From contig NZ_LMWH01000070.1 in assembly GCF_001507435.1 (NCBI RefSeq), forward strand, positions 62,001 to 126,000: a DNA stretch of 64,000 nt, written 5' to 3'. The stretch comes from Streptomyces sp. NRRL F-5122 (lineage in GTDB: Bacteria; Actinomycetota; Actinomycetes; Streptomycetales; Streptomycetaceae). How positions within the stretch are numbered: the stretch's first letter is position 1; the number at the start of each line of letters is the position of its first letter. The notes under the pieces are model-generated. The model worked only from the letters and a program-made list of their open reading frames with translations, had not been told where the DNA came from and made no database searches. This document shows positions 16,949-26,355 of the stretch, piece by piece. Both the position numbers and the translations under genes were made by a program.

Positions 16949-18316
16949 ATGGCTGAGCAGTCCACACCCGAGGCGTCCCCCGAGGGCATCCCTTCCCAGA
17001 ACACCAAGCGGGGCCCCGCCACGAAGGACGCCCCCACGCGGCGCCCGTCCGGACGGAGCGCCCCGGACGGCACCGTCGCGGACAGCGCCGCCTCCACGGG
17101 GGCGATCTCCCGGCGCCGGCTGCTGGGCACCGCCGGCGCCACCGGGCTCGCGCTGGGCGCGGTGGGCGCCGCCGCCGGATACACAGCGGCGCCCGCGGAG
17201 TCGGAGAAGACCGCGCCCCTGACCTCGCTGGGCGCGGCCCGGGTGTCGTTCCGGGGGCGGCACCAGCCCGGCATCGTCGACGCGGCCCAGGCCCGGGGTC
17301 ATCTCCTCGCCTTCGACCTGGCGCCGGGCGCGGGCCGCACGCAGGCCGCCGCCCTGCTGCGCCGCTGGTCGGCCACCGCCGAGCGGCTGATGGCGGGCGA
17401 GGCCGGGCACGACGACACCGGCGTCGCCCGGGACGCGGGACCGTCCTCCCTGACGATCACCTTCGGCTTCGGCCACAGTTTCTTCTCGCGCACGGGCCTG
17501 GAGGGCCGGCGTCCCGCCGCCCTGGACCCGCTGCCCGACTTCTCCTCCGACCGTCTCGACGCCTCCCGCAGCAACGGCGATCTGTGGGTGCAGATCGGCG
17601 CCGACGACGCGCTGGTCGCCTTCCACGCGCTGCGGACGATCCAGAAGGACGCCGGTGGTGCGGCCCGGCTGCGCTGGCAGATGAACGGCTTCAACCGCTC
17701 CCCGGGCGCGACCTCCCGCCCGGCGACGGCCCGCAACCTGATGGGTCAGATCGACGGCACACGCAACCCCAAGCCGGCCGAGACCGACTTCGAGCAGCGT
17801 GTCTTCGTCCCCGGGTCCGGTGATCCGGACTGGATGGCGCACGGCTCCTACGCCGTCGTTCGCCGCATCCGCATGCTGCTAGACGACTGGGAGAAGCTCT
17901 CGCTCAAGGCCCAGGAGGACGTCATCGGCCGCCGCAAGTCCGACGGGGCGCCGCTCAGCGGCGGCACCGAGACCACCGCGATGGACCTGGAGAAGACGAC
18001 CGCCGACGGCTCGCTCGTGGTGCCCCTGACCGCGCACGCGCGCATCACCCGCCCCGACCAGAACGGCGGCGCGGCGATGCTGCGCCGCCCCTTCTCCTTC
18101 CACGACGGCTTCGACGCCGACGGAACGCCCGACGCGGGCCTGCTGTTCGTCTGCTGGCAGGCGGACCCGGTGCGAAGCTTCGTGCCGGTGCAGCGCAGGC
18201 TCGACCGGGGCGACGCGCTGTCGGAATACATCCGCCACGAGGCGAGCGGACTGTTCGCCGTGCCGGGGGGCGCCGCGCCGGGCGAGTACGTGGGACAGCG
18301 GCTGCTGGAGGGCTGA
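16949..18316 (+). CDS. Tat-exported Dyp-type haem peroxidase
   Basis: A 455-residue haem peroxidase/deferrochelatase of the DyP family. The Tat signal is ISRRRLLGTAGATG (about residues 52-65) behind a 50-residue cytosolic leader. The distal GxxDG motif is GQIDGTRNPK and the proximal haem His lies in MAHGSYAVVRRIRM, so the active site is complete. It is eight bases from copCD, so it is the last gene of the copper block and should fold in the cytoplasm with haem before export. A link to copper-driven extracellular oxidation is inferred from position only. A strong terminator follows. Confidence 0.93.
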   Translation: MAEQSTPEASPEGIPSQNTKRGPATKDAPTRRPSGRSAPDGTVADSAASTGAISRRRLLGTAGATGLALGAVGAAAGYTAAPAESEKTAPLTSLGAARVSFRGRHQPGIVDAAQARGHLLAFDLAPGAGRTQAAALLRRWSATAERLMAGEAGHDDTGVARDAGPSSLTITFGFGHSFFSRTGLEGRRPAALDPLPDFSSDRLDASRSNGDLWVQIGADDALVAFHALRTIQKDAGGAARLRWQMNGFNRSPGATSRPATARNLMGQIDGTRNPKPAETDFEQRVFVPGSGDPDWMAHGSYAVVRRIRMLLDDWEKLSLKAQEDVIGRRKSDGAPLSGGTETTAMDLEKTTADGSLVVPLTAHARITRPDQNGGAAMLRRPFSFHDGFDADGTPDAGLLFVCWQADPVRSFVPVQRRLDRGDALSEYIRHEASGLFAVPGGAAPGEYVGQRLLEG

Positions 18317-18338
18317 CCGCCGGCAAAAACAGCCCCGC

Positions 18339-18385
18339 GGGCCCCGCACGCCCGGATGCGAACCGCGTCCGGGCGTGCGGGGCCC
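18339..18385. terminator. 21-bp stem terminator between dyp and pheA
   Basis: Arms 18339-18359 and 18365-18385 pair over 21 bp (one G-T pair) around a five-base loop. It follows the dyp stop by 22 bases and ends only 14 bases before the pheA start, so it abuts the pheA ribosome site and could also affect pheA translation. Confidence 0.85.
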
Positions 18386-18399
18386 ATTAGGGTGAGGAC

Positions 18400-19332
18400 A
18401 TGCCGGCGAGCTACACGTATCTCGGTCCCGAGGGCACCTTCACCGAGGTCGCCCTGCGCACGCTGCCCGAGACCGCGACCCGGGAACTGGTTCCCATGGT
18501 GTCGGTCCCCGCGGCGCTCGACGCCGTGCGCAACGGCGAGGCGGAGGCCGCGTTCGTACCGATCGAGAACTCGGTGGAGGGCGGCATCACCACCACGCTG
18601 GACGAACTGGTGGCGGGCGAACCGCTGATGATCTACCGCGAGGTGCTTCTCTCGATCACCTTCGCGCTCCTGGTCAGGCCGGGCACCACGCTCTCCGGGA
18701 TCAAGACCGTCACCGCGCACCCGGCCGCGCAGCCGCAGGTGCGCAACTGGCTCAAGGCCCACCTGCCGAACGCCGTCTGGGAGTCCGCCGCCTCGAACGC
18801 GGACGGCGCCCGACTGGTCCAGGAGGGCCGCTACGACGCCGCGTTCGCGGGTGAGTTCGCCGCCGCGCGCTACGGCCTGCAGGCACTGGAGACGGGCATC
18901 CACGACGCGGAGAACGCACAGACGCGGTTCGTACTGGTCGGCAGGCCCGCCCGCCCGGCGGCGCCGTCGGGCGCGGACAAGACGTCCATCGTGCTGTGGC
19001 AGCGCGACGACCACCCCGGTGGGCTGCGCGATCTGCTGGGCGAGTTCGCCGTGCGGGGGGTGAACCTGATGCTGCTCCAGTCCCGCCCGACCGGCGCCGG
19101 TATCGGCAACTACTGCTTCTGCATCGACGCCGAGGGCCATATCTCGGACCGCCGGGTGGCCGAGGCGCTGATGGGGCTGAAGAGGATCTGCCTTCAGGTC
19201 CGTTTCCTCGGCTCCTATCCACGCGCGGGGGCCGGGCCGGACGACGTCCGTACCCCGTTGCCGGGGACATCGGACGACGAGTTCATGTCTGCGGCCGACT
19301 GGGTGGCACGTTGCCAGGACGGCCGGTTCTAG
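18400..19332 (+). CDS. pheA: Prephenate dehydratase
   Basis: A 310-residue enzyme that converts prephenate to phenylpyruvate in phenylalanine synthesis. YLGPEGTFTEVAL opens the catalytic domain, VPIENSVEGG is the central substrate loop, and QTRFVLVGR carries the Thr-Arg-Phe motif. Residues about 195-280 form an ACT domain (GGLRDLLGEFAVRGVNLMLL and a Ser-Arg-Pro) for feedback inhibition by Phe. The start ATG 18400 follows GGTGAGGAC. There is no chorismate-mutase fusion, as is normal for actinobacteria. It ends at 19332, upstream of the DnaA-box cluster. Confidence 0.95.
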   Translation: MPASYTYLGPEGTFTEVALRTLPETATRELVPMVSVPAALDAVRNGEAEAAFVPIENSVEGGITTTLDELVAGEPLMIYREVLLSITFALLVRPGTTLSGIKTVTAHPAAQPQVRNWLKAHLPNAVWESAASNADGARLVQEGRYDAAFAGEFAAARYGLQALETGIHDAENAQTRFVLVGRPARPAAPSGADKTSIVLWQRDDHPGGLRDLLGEFAVRGVNLMLLQSRPTGAGIGNYCFCIDAEGHISDRRVAEALMGLKRICLQVRFLGSYPRAGAGPDDVRTPLPGTSDDEFMSAADWVARCQDGRF

Positions 19333-19374
19333 ACTGGCGGGGTCACGACATCCGGTCTTACCTGCAGATTTTCG

Positions 19375-19685
19375 CTGTCCACAGAAGTTATCCACAGGTT
19401 GGCTTCTCGACCTGGGGACAAGTCGACAACGTGGCGTCAGAGGGTCGACAAATCTCCCTAAAGGCTCCCATCCGTCCACCGCCGTGTCTGCAACAGTTGT
19501 CCACGTGTTTCTTTTGATCACCCCTTTCGAGTGACCCGTTTACCCCTGAAGGTGCAGCTAGTTCGGTTTTGTGCAGGGAATTCTTCCCTGCGGCCGCGAC
19601 TTTCGAAATGATCATTCCCGGAGTCCACAGATCTTCCGCACAGGCTGTGGATAACTCCGGGACGGCTGTGGATGCCTGTGGACAA
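19375..19685. promoter_or_regulatory. Cluster of DnaA boxes upstream of serS
   Basis: The 534-base gap between pheA and serS holds many DnaA-box sequences: CTGTCCACA (19375), TTATCCACA (19388), TTGTCCACG (19497), GAGTCCACA (19621), TGTGGATAA (19646, reverse), TGTGGATGC (19667, reverse) and TGTGGACAA (19677, reverse of the perfect consensus). Weaker matches are TGGGGACAA (19413) and ATGGACAAC (19725). Both orientations occur and the region is less GC-rich than the genes around it. No ORF here is convincing. It resembles origin-proximal DnaA-box clusters described in Streptomyces; the serS promoter must lie in or next to it. Confidence 0.8.
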
Positions 19686-19866
19686 GCGCATCCCAAATCC
19701 CGTTCCCCTCGGGGAAGTCGGGTCAATGGACAACTGCCGCAGTACACCCTTCCGAGGGGCGGTGACCGTTTTCTTGACACGCAGCGTAATTCGCCCATAA
19801 CGGTCCAAGTGCCGCGAGTGCGAAACACAGTCGTGAGACGGATCTCGGCACCGGTAGCCTTGAGGG

Positions 19867-21144
19867 GTGATTGACCTTCGCCTGCTCCGTGAGGACCCCG
19901 ACCGTGTTCGCGCCTCCCAGCGCGCCCGTGGTGAGGATGTCGCGCTCGTCGACGCCCTTCTCTCCGCCGACGAGCGGCGCAGGTCGTCCGGCGTCCGCTT
20001 CGACGAGCTCCGTTCCGAGCAGAAGACGCTCGGCAAGCTGATCCCGAAGGCCTCCGGCGACGAGAAGGCCGGACTGCTCGAGAAGGCGAGCCGACTCGCC
20101 GCGGACGTCAAGACGGCGGATGCCGAGCAGCACGAGGCCGACGAGGAGACCAAGCGGCTCCTCCTCCAGCTGGGCAACCTGGTGCACCCCGACGTCCCGG
20201 TCGGCGGTGAGGAGGACTTCGTCGTCCTGGAGACGCACGGCACCGTCCGCGACTTCGGTGCCGAGGGCTTCGAGCCCAAGGACCACCTGGAGCTCGGCGA
20301 GGGGCTCGGCGCGATCGACGTCGAGCGCGGCGCGAAGGTGTCCGGCTCGCGCTTCTACTACCTGACGGGCGTCGGCGCCCTGCTGGAGCTGGCACTCGTC
20401 AACGCCGCGATGGCGAGGGCCACGGAGGCCGGGCTCACCCCGATGCTGACGCCGGCCCTGGTCCGGCCGCGCGCCATGGAGGGCACAGGCTTCCTCGGCC
20501 AGGCCGCCGAGAACGTGTACCACCTGGAGAAGGACGACTTCTATCTGGTCGGCACCTCCGAGGTCCCGCTCGCCGCGTACCACATGGACGAGATCATCGA
20601 CGCGGAGAAGCTTCCGCTGCGCTACGCGGGCTTCTCCCCCTGCTTCCGCCGCGAGGCCGGTACGTACGGCAAGGACACCCGGGGCATCTTCCGTGTGCAC
20701 CAGTTCGACAAGGTCGAGATGTTCTCGTTCGTCGACCCCGAGGACGCGGAGAACGAGCACAAGCGGCTCCTCGAGTGGGAGAAGGACTGGCTGAACGCCC
20801 TCGAGCTGCCGTTCCAGGTCATCGACGTGGCGTCGGGCGACCTTGGCGCGTCCGCCTCGCGCAAGTACGACTGCGAGGCCTGGATCCCCACCCAGGGCAA
20901 GTACCGCGAGCTGACCTCGGCCTCCAACTGCGACAGCTTCCAGGCCCGCCGCCTGTCGGTCCGCATGCGGGACGGCAAGAAGGTGCAGCCGCTGGCGACG
21001 CTGAACGGCACGCTGTGCGCCGTACCGCGCACCATCGTGGCGATCCTGGAGAACCACCAGCTGGCCGACGGCTCGGTGCGGGTGCCGGAGATCCTGCGCC
21101 CCTACCTGGGCGGCCGGGAACTGCTGGAGCCCGTCGCCAAGTGA
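19867..21144 (+). CDS. serS: Seryl-tRNA synthetase
   Basis: A 425-residue class II aminoacyl-tRNA synthetase. The N-terminal coiled-coil arm (about 1-110) that grips the long variable arm of tRNA-Ser is visible as charged heptads. Motif 2 is [14 protein letters not shown]...FDKVE and motif 3 is [19 protein letters not shown], holding the Arg and Gly residues for ATP. The start is GTG 19867, with no strong ribosome site but full agreement with family length. The last four bases overlap the following HAD gene (GTGA). A tRNA-Ser gene lies 0.9 kb downstream on the other strand. Confidence 0.97.
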   Translation: MIDLRLLREDPDRVRASQRARGEDVALVDALLSADERRRSSGVRFDELRSEQKTLGKLIPKASGDEKAGLLEKASRLAADVKTADAEQHEADEETKRLLLQLGNLVHPDVPVGGEEDFVVLETHGTVRDFGAEGFEPKDHLELGEGLGAIDVERGAKVSGSRFYYLTGVGALLELALVNAAMARATEAGLTPMLTPALVRPRAMEGTGFLGQAAENVYHLEKDDFYLVGTSEVPLAAYHMDEIIDAEKLPLRYAGFSPCFRREAGTYGKDTRGIFRVHQFDKVEMFSFVDPEDAENEHKRLLEWEKDWLNALELPFQVIDVASGDLGASASRKYDCEAWIPTQGKYRELTSASNCDSFQARRLSVRMRDGKKVQPLATLNGTLCAVPRTIVAILENHQLADGSVRVPEILRPYLGGRELLEPVAK

Positions 21145-21959
21145 GCAAGCCCGACCCCGCCGGAATCCCGTACAGGCTGATCGCGACCGACCTGGACGGG
21201 ACGCTGCTGCGACCCGACGGAACGGTCTCGCAGCGCACGCGCGAGGCGCTCGCCGCGGTCACCGCGGCGGGCGCGGCACACATCGTCGTCACCGGGCGCG
21301 CCGTCCCCTGGACCCGCCACGTCCTCGACGATCTCGGCTACCGAGGTCTCGCGGTGTGCGGCCAGGGTGCGCAGGTGTACCACGCGGGGGAGCACCGGCT
21401 GCTGACGTCGCTGACGCTGGACCGGCAGATAGCCGGTCTCGCCCTGGCGAAGATCGAGGCCGAGGTGGGCCCGCTGCTGCTGGCCGCGAGCAGGGACGGA
21501 CTCGACGGAGAGGTACTCGTCGGTCCCGGCTACCGGGCCCATGAGGGCCCGCTCCCTTACCAGCCGATACACGACGCGGCGGACCTGTGGTCCGCGCCCC
21601 TGAACAAGGTGTACATCCAGCACCCGACGTTGGGCGACGACGAGCTGGCCGAGGCGGCCGAGCAGGCGGCCGGCGGCCTGGTCGGGGTGACGATGGCGGG
21701 CGAGGGAATAGTCGAGATCCTTCCCCTGGGCCTGAACAAGGCGACGGGGCTGTCGCTGGCGGCGCGGCGACTCGGGGTGAAGGGTGCGGACACGATCGCC
21801 TTCGGCGACATGCCGAACGACATCCCGATGTTCGCGTGGGCGGCGCACGGCATCGCCATGGCCAACGCCCACGCGGACGTCAAGGCGGTCGCGGACGAGG
21901 TGACGCTGTCCAACGAGGAGGACGGCATCGCTGTCGTGCTGGAGCGACTGCTCGCCTAG
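21141..21959 (+). CDS. HAD superfamily (Cof-type) phosphatase
   Basis: A 272-residue HAD-IIB hydrolase. Motif I is ATDLDGTLL (about 15-23) with the nucleophile Asp, motif II is VVTGR, Lys in GLNKATGLS is motif III, and GDMPNDIPM is motif IV. The cap lies between motifs II and III. These enzymes dephosphorylate small phosphorylated sugars or cofactors; the substrate here is not known. It overlaps serS by four bases and is translationally coupled. A related protein, with the same TDLDGTLLR and FGDMPND motifs, is encoded at 30628-31497. Confidence 0.92.
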   Translation: MSKPDPAGIPYRLIATDLDGTLLRPDGTVSQRTREALAAVTAAGAAHIVVTGRAVPWTRHVLDDLGYRGLAVCGQGAQVYHAGEHRLLTSLTLDRQIAGLALAKIEAEVGPLLLAASRDGLDGEVLVGPGYRAHEGPLPYQPIHDAADLWSAPLNKVYIQHPTLGDDELAEAAEQAAGGLVGVTMAGEGIVEILPLGLNKATGLSLAARRLGVKGADTIAFGDMPNDIPMFAWAAHGIAMANAHADVKAVADEVTLSNEEDGIAVVLERLLA

Positions 21960-22014
21960 GCGGTCGCATGTGTCGTTGTACTCGGTCGGTCGTGTCGCCG
22001 ATGGTGTCGTCGTG

Positions 22015-22102
<88 letters not shown>

Positions 22103-22377
22103 GGGTGGGCGGCCCGCGCGAATCCACTCGCGCGCTCGAAGCGGCCGCCCCGGGCAGCTCTGTACGCGGTCGGGGCTCGACGGAGGGCTAACTGCTCCGG
22201 AGTCCGCCGCGGCTGCCCTGCAGGGAGCAGGACGGACTGTCGTGCATGGACATCGCCCGGCTCCTCTCCCAGAACGTGGCGCCGGTCACCGGCGTCGTGG
22301 ACACCACTACTGTGCCGGGCGACCTGATCGGGCGCCACCGAATAAATCGCGCCGTCCGTGCGGCGCGGGCGCAGTCG

Positions 22378-22617
22378 CTACCGGCGCCGCCACCTGCGGC
22401 GGCGCGCCTTGCTGAAGAACCAGCCGGCGGGCGGCTCGTCGGAGCGCCACGGCTGGGGGTCGGGCGCCTGGTCGCGCCAGCGAGCCGCCAGCATCCGGGC
22501 ACGCGCGGACTGCTCCGTCGTGGGCGCGGACCGTATGAAGTCCTCGTCGAACACGACGCCGTCGAAGCCGTCCCCTGCCTCGCCCGCTCCATCTCCTTGA
22601 GGTGCCTGCGCGGCCAT
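22378..22617 (-). CDS. Small basic conserved protein, function unknown
   Basis: A 79-residue protein. It starts MAAQAPQGDG and continues through GFDGVVFDEDFIRSAP, then AARWRDQAPDPQPW and a strongly basic end (FFSKARRRRWRRR). I recognise this pattern from small streptomycete proteins of unknown role; the Phe-Asp-Glu-Asp core and basic tail are typical. The start ATG 22617 has GGAAAGGAACG upstream, better than the ATG 48 codons earlier. It lies between the tRNA-Ser gene and the ABC operon on the same strand. Confidence 0.75.
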   Translation of the reverse strand: MAAQAPQGDGAGEAGDGFDGVVFDEDFIRSAPTTEQSARARMLAARWRDQAPDPQPWRSDEPPAGWFFSKARRRRWRRR

Positions 22618-22797
22618 CCCCGTTCCTTTCCGCTGCACATCCCCTTTGCCCAAGTGTGCATGGGTAGGGGTGAAGCCGCTGTCAAGAATGCGTTCGAAAC
22701 GGCGGGACCGACGATCCGGCGGTGGAACGCGTCGGGGGCGCGGCCGCAGTGCGGGCCGCACCCCCGGGAGGAGCCGGGCCCGGGCCCGGCGATCCGC

Positions 22798-23517
22798 CTA
22801 CTCCTCGCCCGCCAGTGTCAGCGTCCGCAGCTTCCGTCCCGCGTACCAGGTGGCGGCCACGGTCACCACGACCAGCAGCACCGTCGCGGTCGGCAGCTTC
22901 ACGTCGGAGGTGACGAGGGAGCTGTCGGAGACCTTGTGCGCGACGGCGAGCGCCCACTGCTGGACGCTGAGCGTGCGCGCCCCGGATACCAGCGAGCCGA
23001 AGAGCGCCTCCCAGACCAGTGCGTACACCAGGCCGAAGACCACGGCGTGCCGGCTCACGGTGCCGAGCAGCAGGAACAGCGCCGCGTACGCGATCGAGGC
23101 GACCAGCGCGGCCACCGTGTACGCGACGGCGATCTGCTGGCCGTTGCCGTTGAGGATCATTCCCGCGACGAACGTCGGCAGCGCCGAGAACGCCATGGTG
23201 ACCGCGATCGCGACGATCAGCTTGGTGAAGATGATCGTGGGCCGCTTCACGGGCTTGGCCAGCAGGTACACCACCGAACCGTCGTCGATCTCCGGCCCGA
23301 TGGCGCCGGTGCCGGCGATGACGCCGATGATCGGCACCATCGTGGCCAGGGCGAAACCGCCGAGGACGTCGTGGGCCACCTGGTCGTCGGCACCGGTCAG
23401 CGCCCGGACGACGCCGGAGATCACGATCAGCAGTACGGGCAGTGCGCCGAGAACAAGGGCACGGCGGCGGCCGAGCAGGCCCCGGTAGGTGAGCCGGGCG
23501 ACTGTGGGGTCGTACAT
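22798..23517 (-). CDS. ABC transporter permease (ABC-2 type)
   Basis: A 239-residue membrane protein with about six hydrophobic segments. After the N-terminal YRGLLGRRRAL the first helix starts near 25. The EIDDGSVVYLLAKPVKR loop is the cytoplasmic coupling segment typical of ABC-2 permeases of exporters. It starts 10 bases after the ATPase gene at 23528 and is the last of the four-gene operon. It probably pairs with that ATPase. The exported substrate is unknown. The start ATG 23517 (MYDPT) was chosen over an upstream in-frame ATG lying inside the ATPase gene. Confidence 0.88.
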   Translation of the reverse strand: MYDPTVARLTYRGLLGRRRALVLGALPVLLIVISGVVRALTGADDQVAHDVLGGFALATMVPIIGVIAGTGAIGPEIDDGSVVYLLAKPVKRPTIIFTKLIVAIAVTMAFSALPTFVAGMILNGNGQQIAVAYTVAALVASIAYAALFLLLGTVSRHAVVFGLVYALVWEALFGSLVSGARTLSVQQWALAVAHKVSDSSLVTSDVKLPTATVLLVVVTVAATWYAGRKLRTLTLAGEE

Positions 23518-23527
23518 CTTCGGCCTC

Positions 23528-24439
23528 CTACGCCGCGACGAGATACGAGAAGACGGACTCGAGGGACTCGTCGGACGGCGAGACCGTGAGCAGCCGGATG
23601 CCGTGCTCGCGCGCGACCTTGGGCAGCAGGGCCGTGAACCGGCCGAAGTCCACCGCCTGGATGCGCAGCGCACCCTCGGCGAGGTCGACCTCGATACCGG
23701 CCGTCGACGGGTCGGCGATCAGCGCGGCCGCGAGCGTCCGGTCGTCGCTGGAGCGCACGAGGTAACGGTGCGGGCGGTCGGTCATCAGACGGCGGATCCT
23801 GCGGAAGTCGCCGCTCGCCGCGTGCCGTCCTGCCACGATCACCTCGATGTGCGAGGCGAGTTGCTCGACCTCCTCGAGGATGTGCGACGAGAAGAGCACG
23901 GTGCGCCCCTCGGCGCCCATCCGCTTCAGCAGGTCCATGAGCTGCATGCGCTGACGCGGGTCCATGCCGTTGAACGGCTCGTCGAGGAGCAGCAGGGACG
24001 GGTCGTGCACGAGCGCGGACGCCATTTTCACGCGCTGGCGCATGCCCTTGGAGTACGTGGAGATCTTCCGGTCCTGCGCGTACTCCATCTCGACCGTGGC
24101 GAGGGCGCGTGCCGCGGCCTTCGCGCCGAGACCGTGCAGTTCGGCGTTGGCGACGACGAATTCGCGCCCGGTCAGGAAGTCGTACATCGCCTCCCGCTCG
24201 GGGACGATGCCGATCTGCTTGTAGATCTGCTCGTTGCGCCACACCGGCTGCCCGTCCAGGGTGACGGTGCCGGTGGAGGGGGCGAGGAAGCCTCCCATCA
24301 TGTTGATGAGCGTGGACTTCCCGGCGCCGTTGGGGCCCAGCAGACCGGTGACTCCGGGGCCGATGGTCATGGTGACGTCGTTGACTGCGACCACATTGCC
24401 GAACCAGCGCGAGACGTGGTCGATGGAAAGAGTGCTCAT
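23528..24439 (-). CDS. ABC transporter ATP-binding protein
   Basis: A 303-residue ATPase. The Walker A motif is GPNGAGKST, the signature is YSKGMRQRVKMA, Walker B is LLLLDEPFNGMDP, and the switch His is in FSSHILEEVE. The C-terminal 90 residues form the DUF4162-like extension common in single-domain exporters. It lies 49 bases after the permease gene at 24489 and 10 bases before the one at 22798. The MYDFLTGREF block is usual for this group. Together with the second pair it would power two related or one composite exporter. Confidence 0.93.
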   Translation of the reverse strand: MSTLSIDHVSRWFGNVVAVNDVTMTIGPGVTGLLGPNGAGKSTLINMMGGFLAPSTGTVTLDGQPVWRNEQIYKQIGIVPEREAMYDFLTGREFVVANAELHGLGAKAAARALATVEMEYAQDRKISTYSKGMRQRVKMASALVHDPSLLLLDEPFNGMDPRQRMQLMDLLKRMGAEGRTVLFSSHILEEVEQLASHIEVIVAGRHAASGDFRRIRRLMTDRPHRYLVRSSDDRTLAAALIADPSTAGIEVDLAEGALRIQAVDFGRFTALLPKVAREHGIRLLTVSPSDESLESVFSYLVAA

Positions 24440-24488
24440 GGGCGCAGCCCATTCCTTGGGAAGGTGGTGGTGGGCGACGGGCGGGAGA

Positions 24489-25397
24489 TCACAGTCCGAC
24501 CTTTCGGTAGCGGCGCATCAGCAGTCCGTAGCTGCCCGCGACCAGTCCCAGGACGACGAGGAGATGGACGATGCCCTGTGCGGCGGAGGGGCCGTGTCCT
24601 CCGGGATAGGAGGAGGTCGCGCCCAGGAAGGCCGTCTGCACACCGTCGATGAGCGTGACGGGCGAGAACAGCCCCATCCAGACGATGGCGTTGGAGTCGC
24701 CGGACTGCGCGTCGGCGATGGCCTGGATGGTGGAGACCGCTCCGTAGGAGATGGTCAGGACGGCGATGACCGCCGCGATCCCGAATCCGCGCCGTGGCGT
24801 CGCCGCCGCGATGACCAGGCTGATCCCGGCGAACAGCAGGGAGAGCAGCGCCACGGAGACCAGCGCCTGGGCGAATCCCTTGGTCTGGTGCTCGAAGTCC
24901 AGCTTCGCCAGCAGTGCGCCCACGTAGAGGACCAGCAGCGGCGCGGCCGTGAGGATGAACATCGCCGAGGCCAGGGCCGCGTACTTGGCGCGGACGTAGT
25001 CGGCGGTCTCGATGGGCCGCGAGAAGTACAGCGGAACGGTCTTGAAGCGCAGGTCGCGGGAGACCGACTGGGGCGCCTGCGAGGCGACGTACAGGCCGAT
25101 GATGGCCTGCATGATGATCGCGTACCGGGTGTACTCGACGGGCAGGTCCTTCGCCTTGGTGGCCACCGCGACCGCCACCATGATCAGCGCGGGCGCGCAC
25201 ATGACCACGAACAGCAGCATCGGCAGCACCTTGGACTTCACCGACCGTCCGAGGCCGTAGGCGCCGCGCAGGGACTGCGAGTACAGCGAGCGGCGCGCGT
25301 AGGCGCGGCCGAGCCGCGGGCCGTCGTAGTTGCGATAGCCGATGTTGTGGATCCGGGTCTGCTCGGCGCCACGGGCCGTGGACTGCTCAACCGCCAT
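24489..25397 (-). CDS. ABC transporter permease (ABC-2 type)
   Basis: A 302-residue membrane protein with about six hydrophobic segments. The soluble N-terminus has IHNIGYRNYDGPRLG, a motif I know from streptomycete permeases of this kind. The RDLRFKTVPLYFSRPI loop is the coupling segment. The start ATG 25397 (MAVEQ) overlaps the end of the upstream ATPase gene by 11 bases, indicating tight coupling. The C-terminal end is a short basic RRYRKVGL. Substrate unknown. Confidence 0.88.
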   Translation of the reverse strand: MAVEQSTARGAEQTRIHNIGYRNYDGPRLGRAYARRSLYSQSLRGAYGLGRSVKSKVLPMLLFVVMCAPALIMVAVAVATKAKDLPVEYTRYAIIMQAIIGLYVASQAPQSVSRDLRFKTVPLYFSRPIETADYVRAKYAALASAMFILTAAPLLVLYVGALLAKLDFEHQTKGFAQALVSVALLSLLFAGISLVIAAATPRRGFGIAAVIAVLTISYGAVSTIQAIADAQSGDSNAIVWMGLFSPVTLIDGVQTAFLGATSSYPGGHGPSAAQGIVHLLVVLGLVAGSYGLLMRRYRKVGL

Positions 25398-26355
25398 GGC
25401 CGATCGCCTCCTTCCGCTGCTCGTCGCTGTCCTTGAAGACCTCTGCGATCTGGTGCCTGCGCTGCTCCATGCGGACCAGGCCGAGGCCCAGCTCGGCGAC
25501 GACGTCCCGGACGAGGTCGTACGTCTGCTCACCCTCCGCGGTCAGCAGCAGGATGTGGCCGGCGCCCGGCAGACCGCTGCTGTCGTGGGTGGTCACCCCG
25601 CGCGCCAGGAGCGCGTCGCGGACCGCGCCGGTGCCGTCCGGGTGCTCGTCGGTGTCGGTGACCTCGATCGCGAGGGTCGTGGTGGTCTGGGTGAAGTCCC
25701 GGGTGGAACTGGAGCGCAGGAGCTTGCCGCCGTCGATGACGACGACGTGGTCGCAGGTGCGTTCCAGCTCGCCGAGCAGATGGGAGGTCACCAGGACCGA
25801 GATGCCGAAGTCGGTGTGCACACGGCGGATCAGGCCGAGCATCTCGTCACGGCCGACCGGGTCGAGGCCGTTGGTCGGCTCGTCCAGGAAGACCAGTTGG
25901 GGATCGTGCACCAGGGCCTGGGCGAGCTTGACGCGCTGCTTCATGCCGGTCGAGTAACCGCCGATGGGGCGGTAGCGCTCCTCGTACAGGCCGACATGGC
26001 GCAGGGTGTCCGCGGTGCGCTCACGGGCGGCGGCCGGGGGCAGTCCGGACATGCGCGCCATGTGGACCACGAACTCGGTGGCCGACACATCGGGCGGCAG
26101 GCAGTCGTGCTCCGGCATGTACCCGACGCGCTCACGGATGGCGCCGCCCTTGGTGGCGACGTCGAGTCCGAGCACTTCGGCTCGGCCCTCGGTGGCGGGG
26201 GACAGACCCAGCAGGATCTTGATCAATGTGGACTTGCCGGCTCCGTTGGCACCGACGAGTCCCGTCACACCGGGGCCGACGTCCACGGAGAGCCGGTCAA
26301 GCGCGGTCACCCTGGGGAACCGCTTGCTCAGGCTTTCGGTCGCGATCACAGTCAC
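25387..26355 (-). CDS. ABC transporter ATP-binding protein
   Basis: A 322-residue ATPase and the first gene of the four-gene operon. Walker A GANGAGKST, signature YSTGMKQRVKLA, Walker B LVFLDEPTNGLDP and the switch His (TSHLLGELE) are complete. The start is GTG at 26355; a GTG two codons later (26349) has better spacing from GGGGAT and is an equal candidate. The two earlier in-frame starts (26415, 26382) lie in what looks like the leader. No regulator gene is attached to this operon, so its inducer cannot be guessed. Confidence 0.9.
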   Translation of the reverse strand: MTVIATESLSKRFPRVTALDRLSVDVGPGVTGLVGANGAGKSTLIKILLGLSPATEGRAEVLGLDVATKGGAIRERVGYMPEHDCLPPDVSATEFVVHMARMSGLPPAAARERTADTLRHVGLYEERYRPIGGYSTGMKQRVKLAQALVHDPQLVFLDEPTNGLDPVGRDEMLGLIRRVHTDFGISVLVTSHLLGELERTCDHVVVIDGGKLLRSSSTRDFTQTTTTLAIEVTDTDEHPDGTGAVRDALLARGVTTHDSSGLPGAGHILLLTAEGEQTYDLVRDVVAELGLGLVRMEQRRHQIAEVFKDSDEQRKEAIGHGG

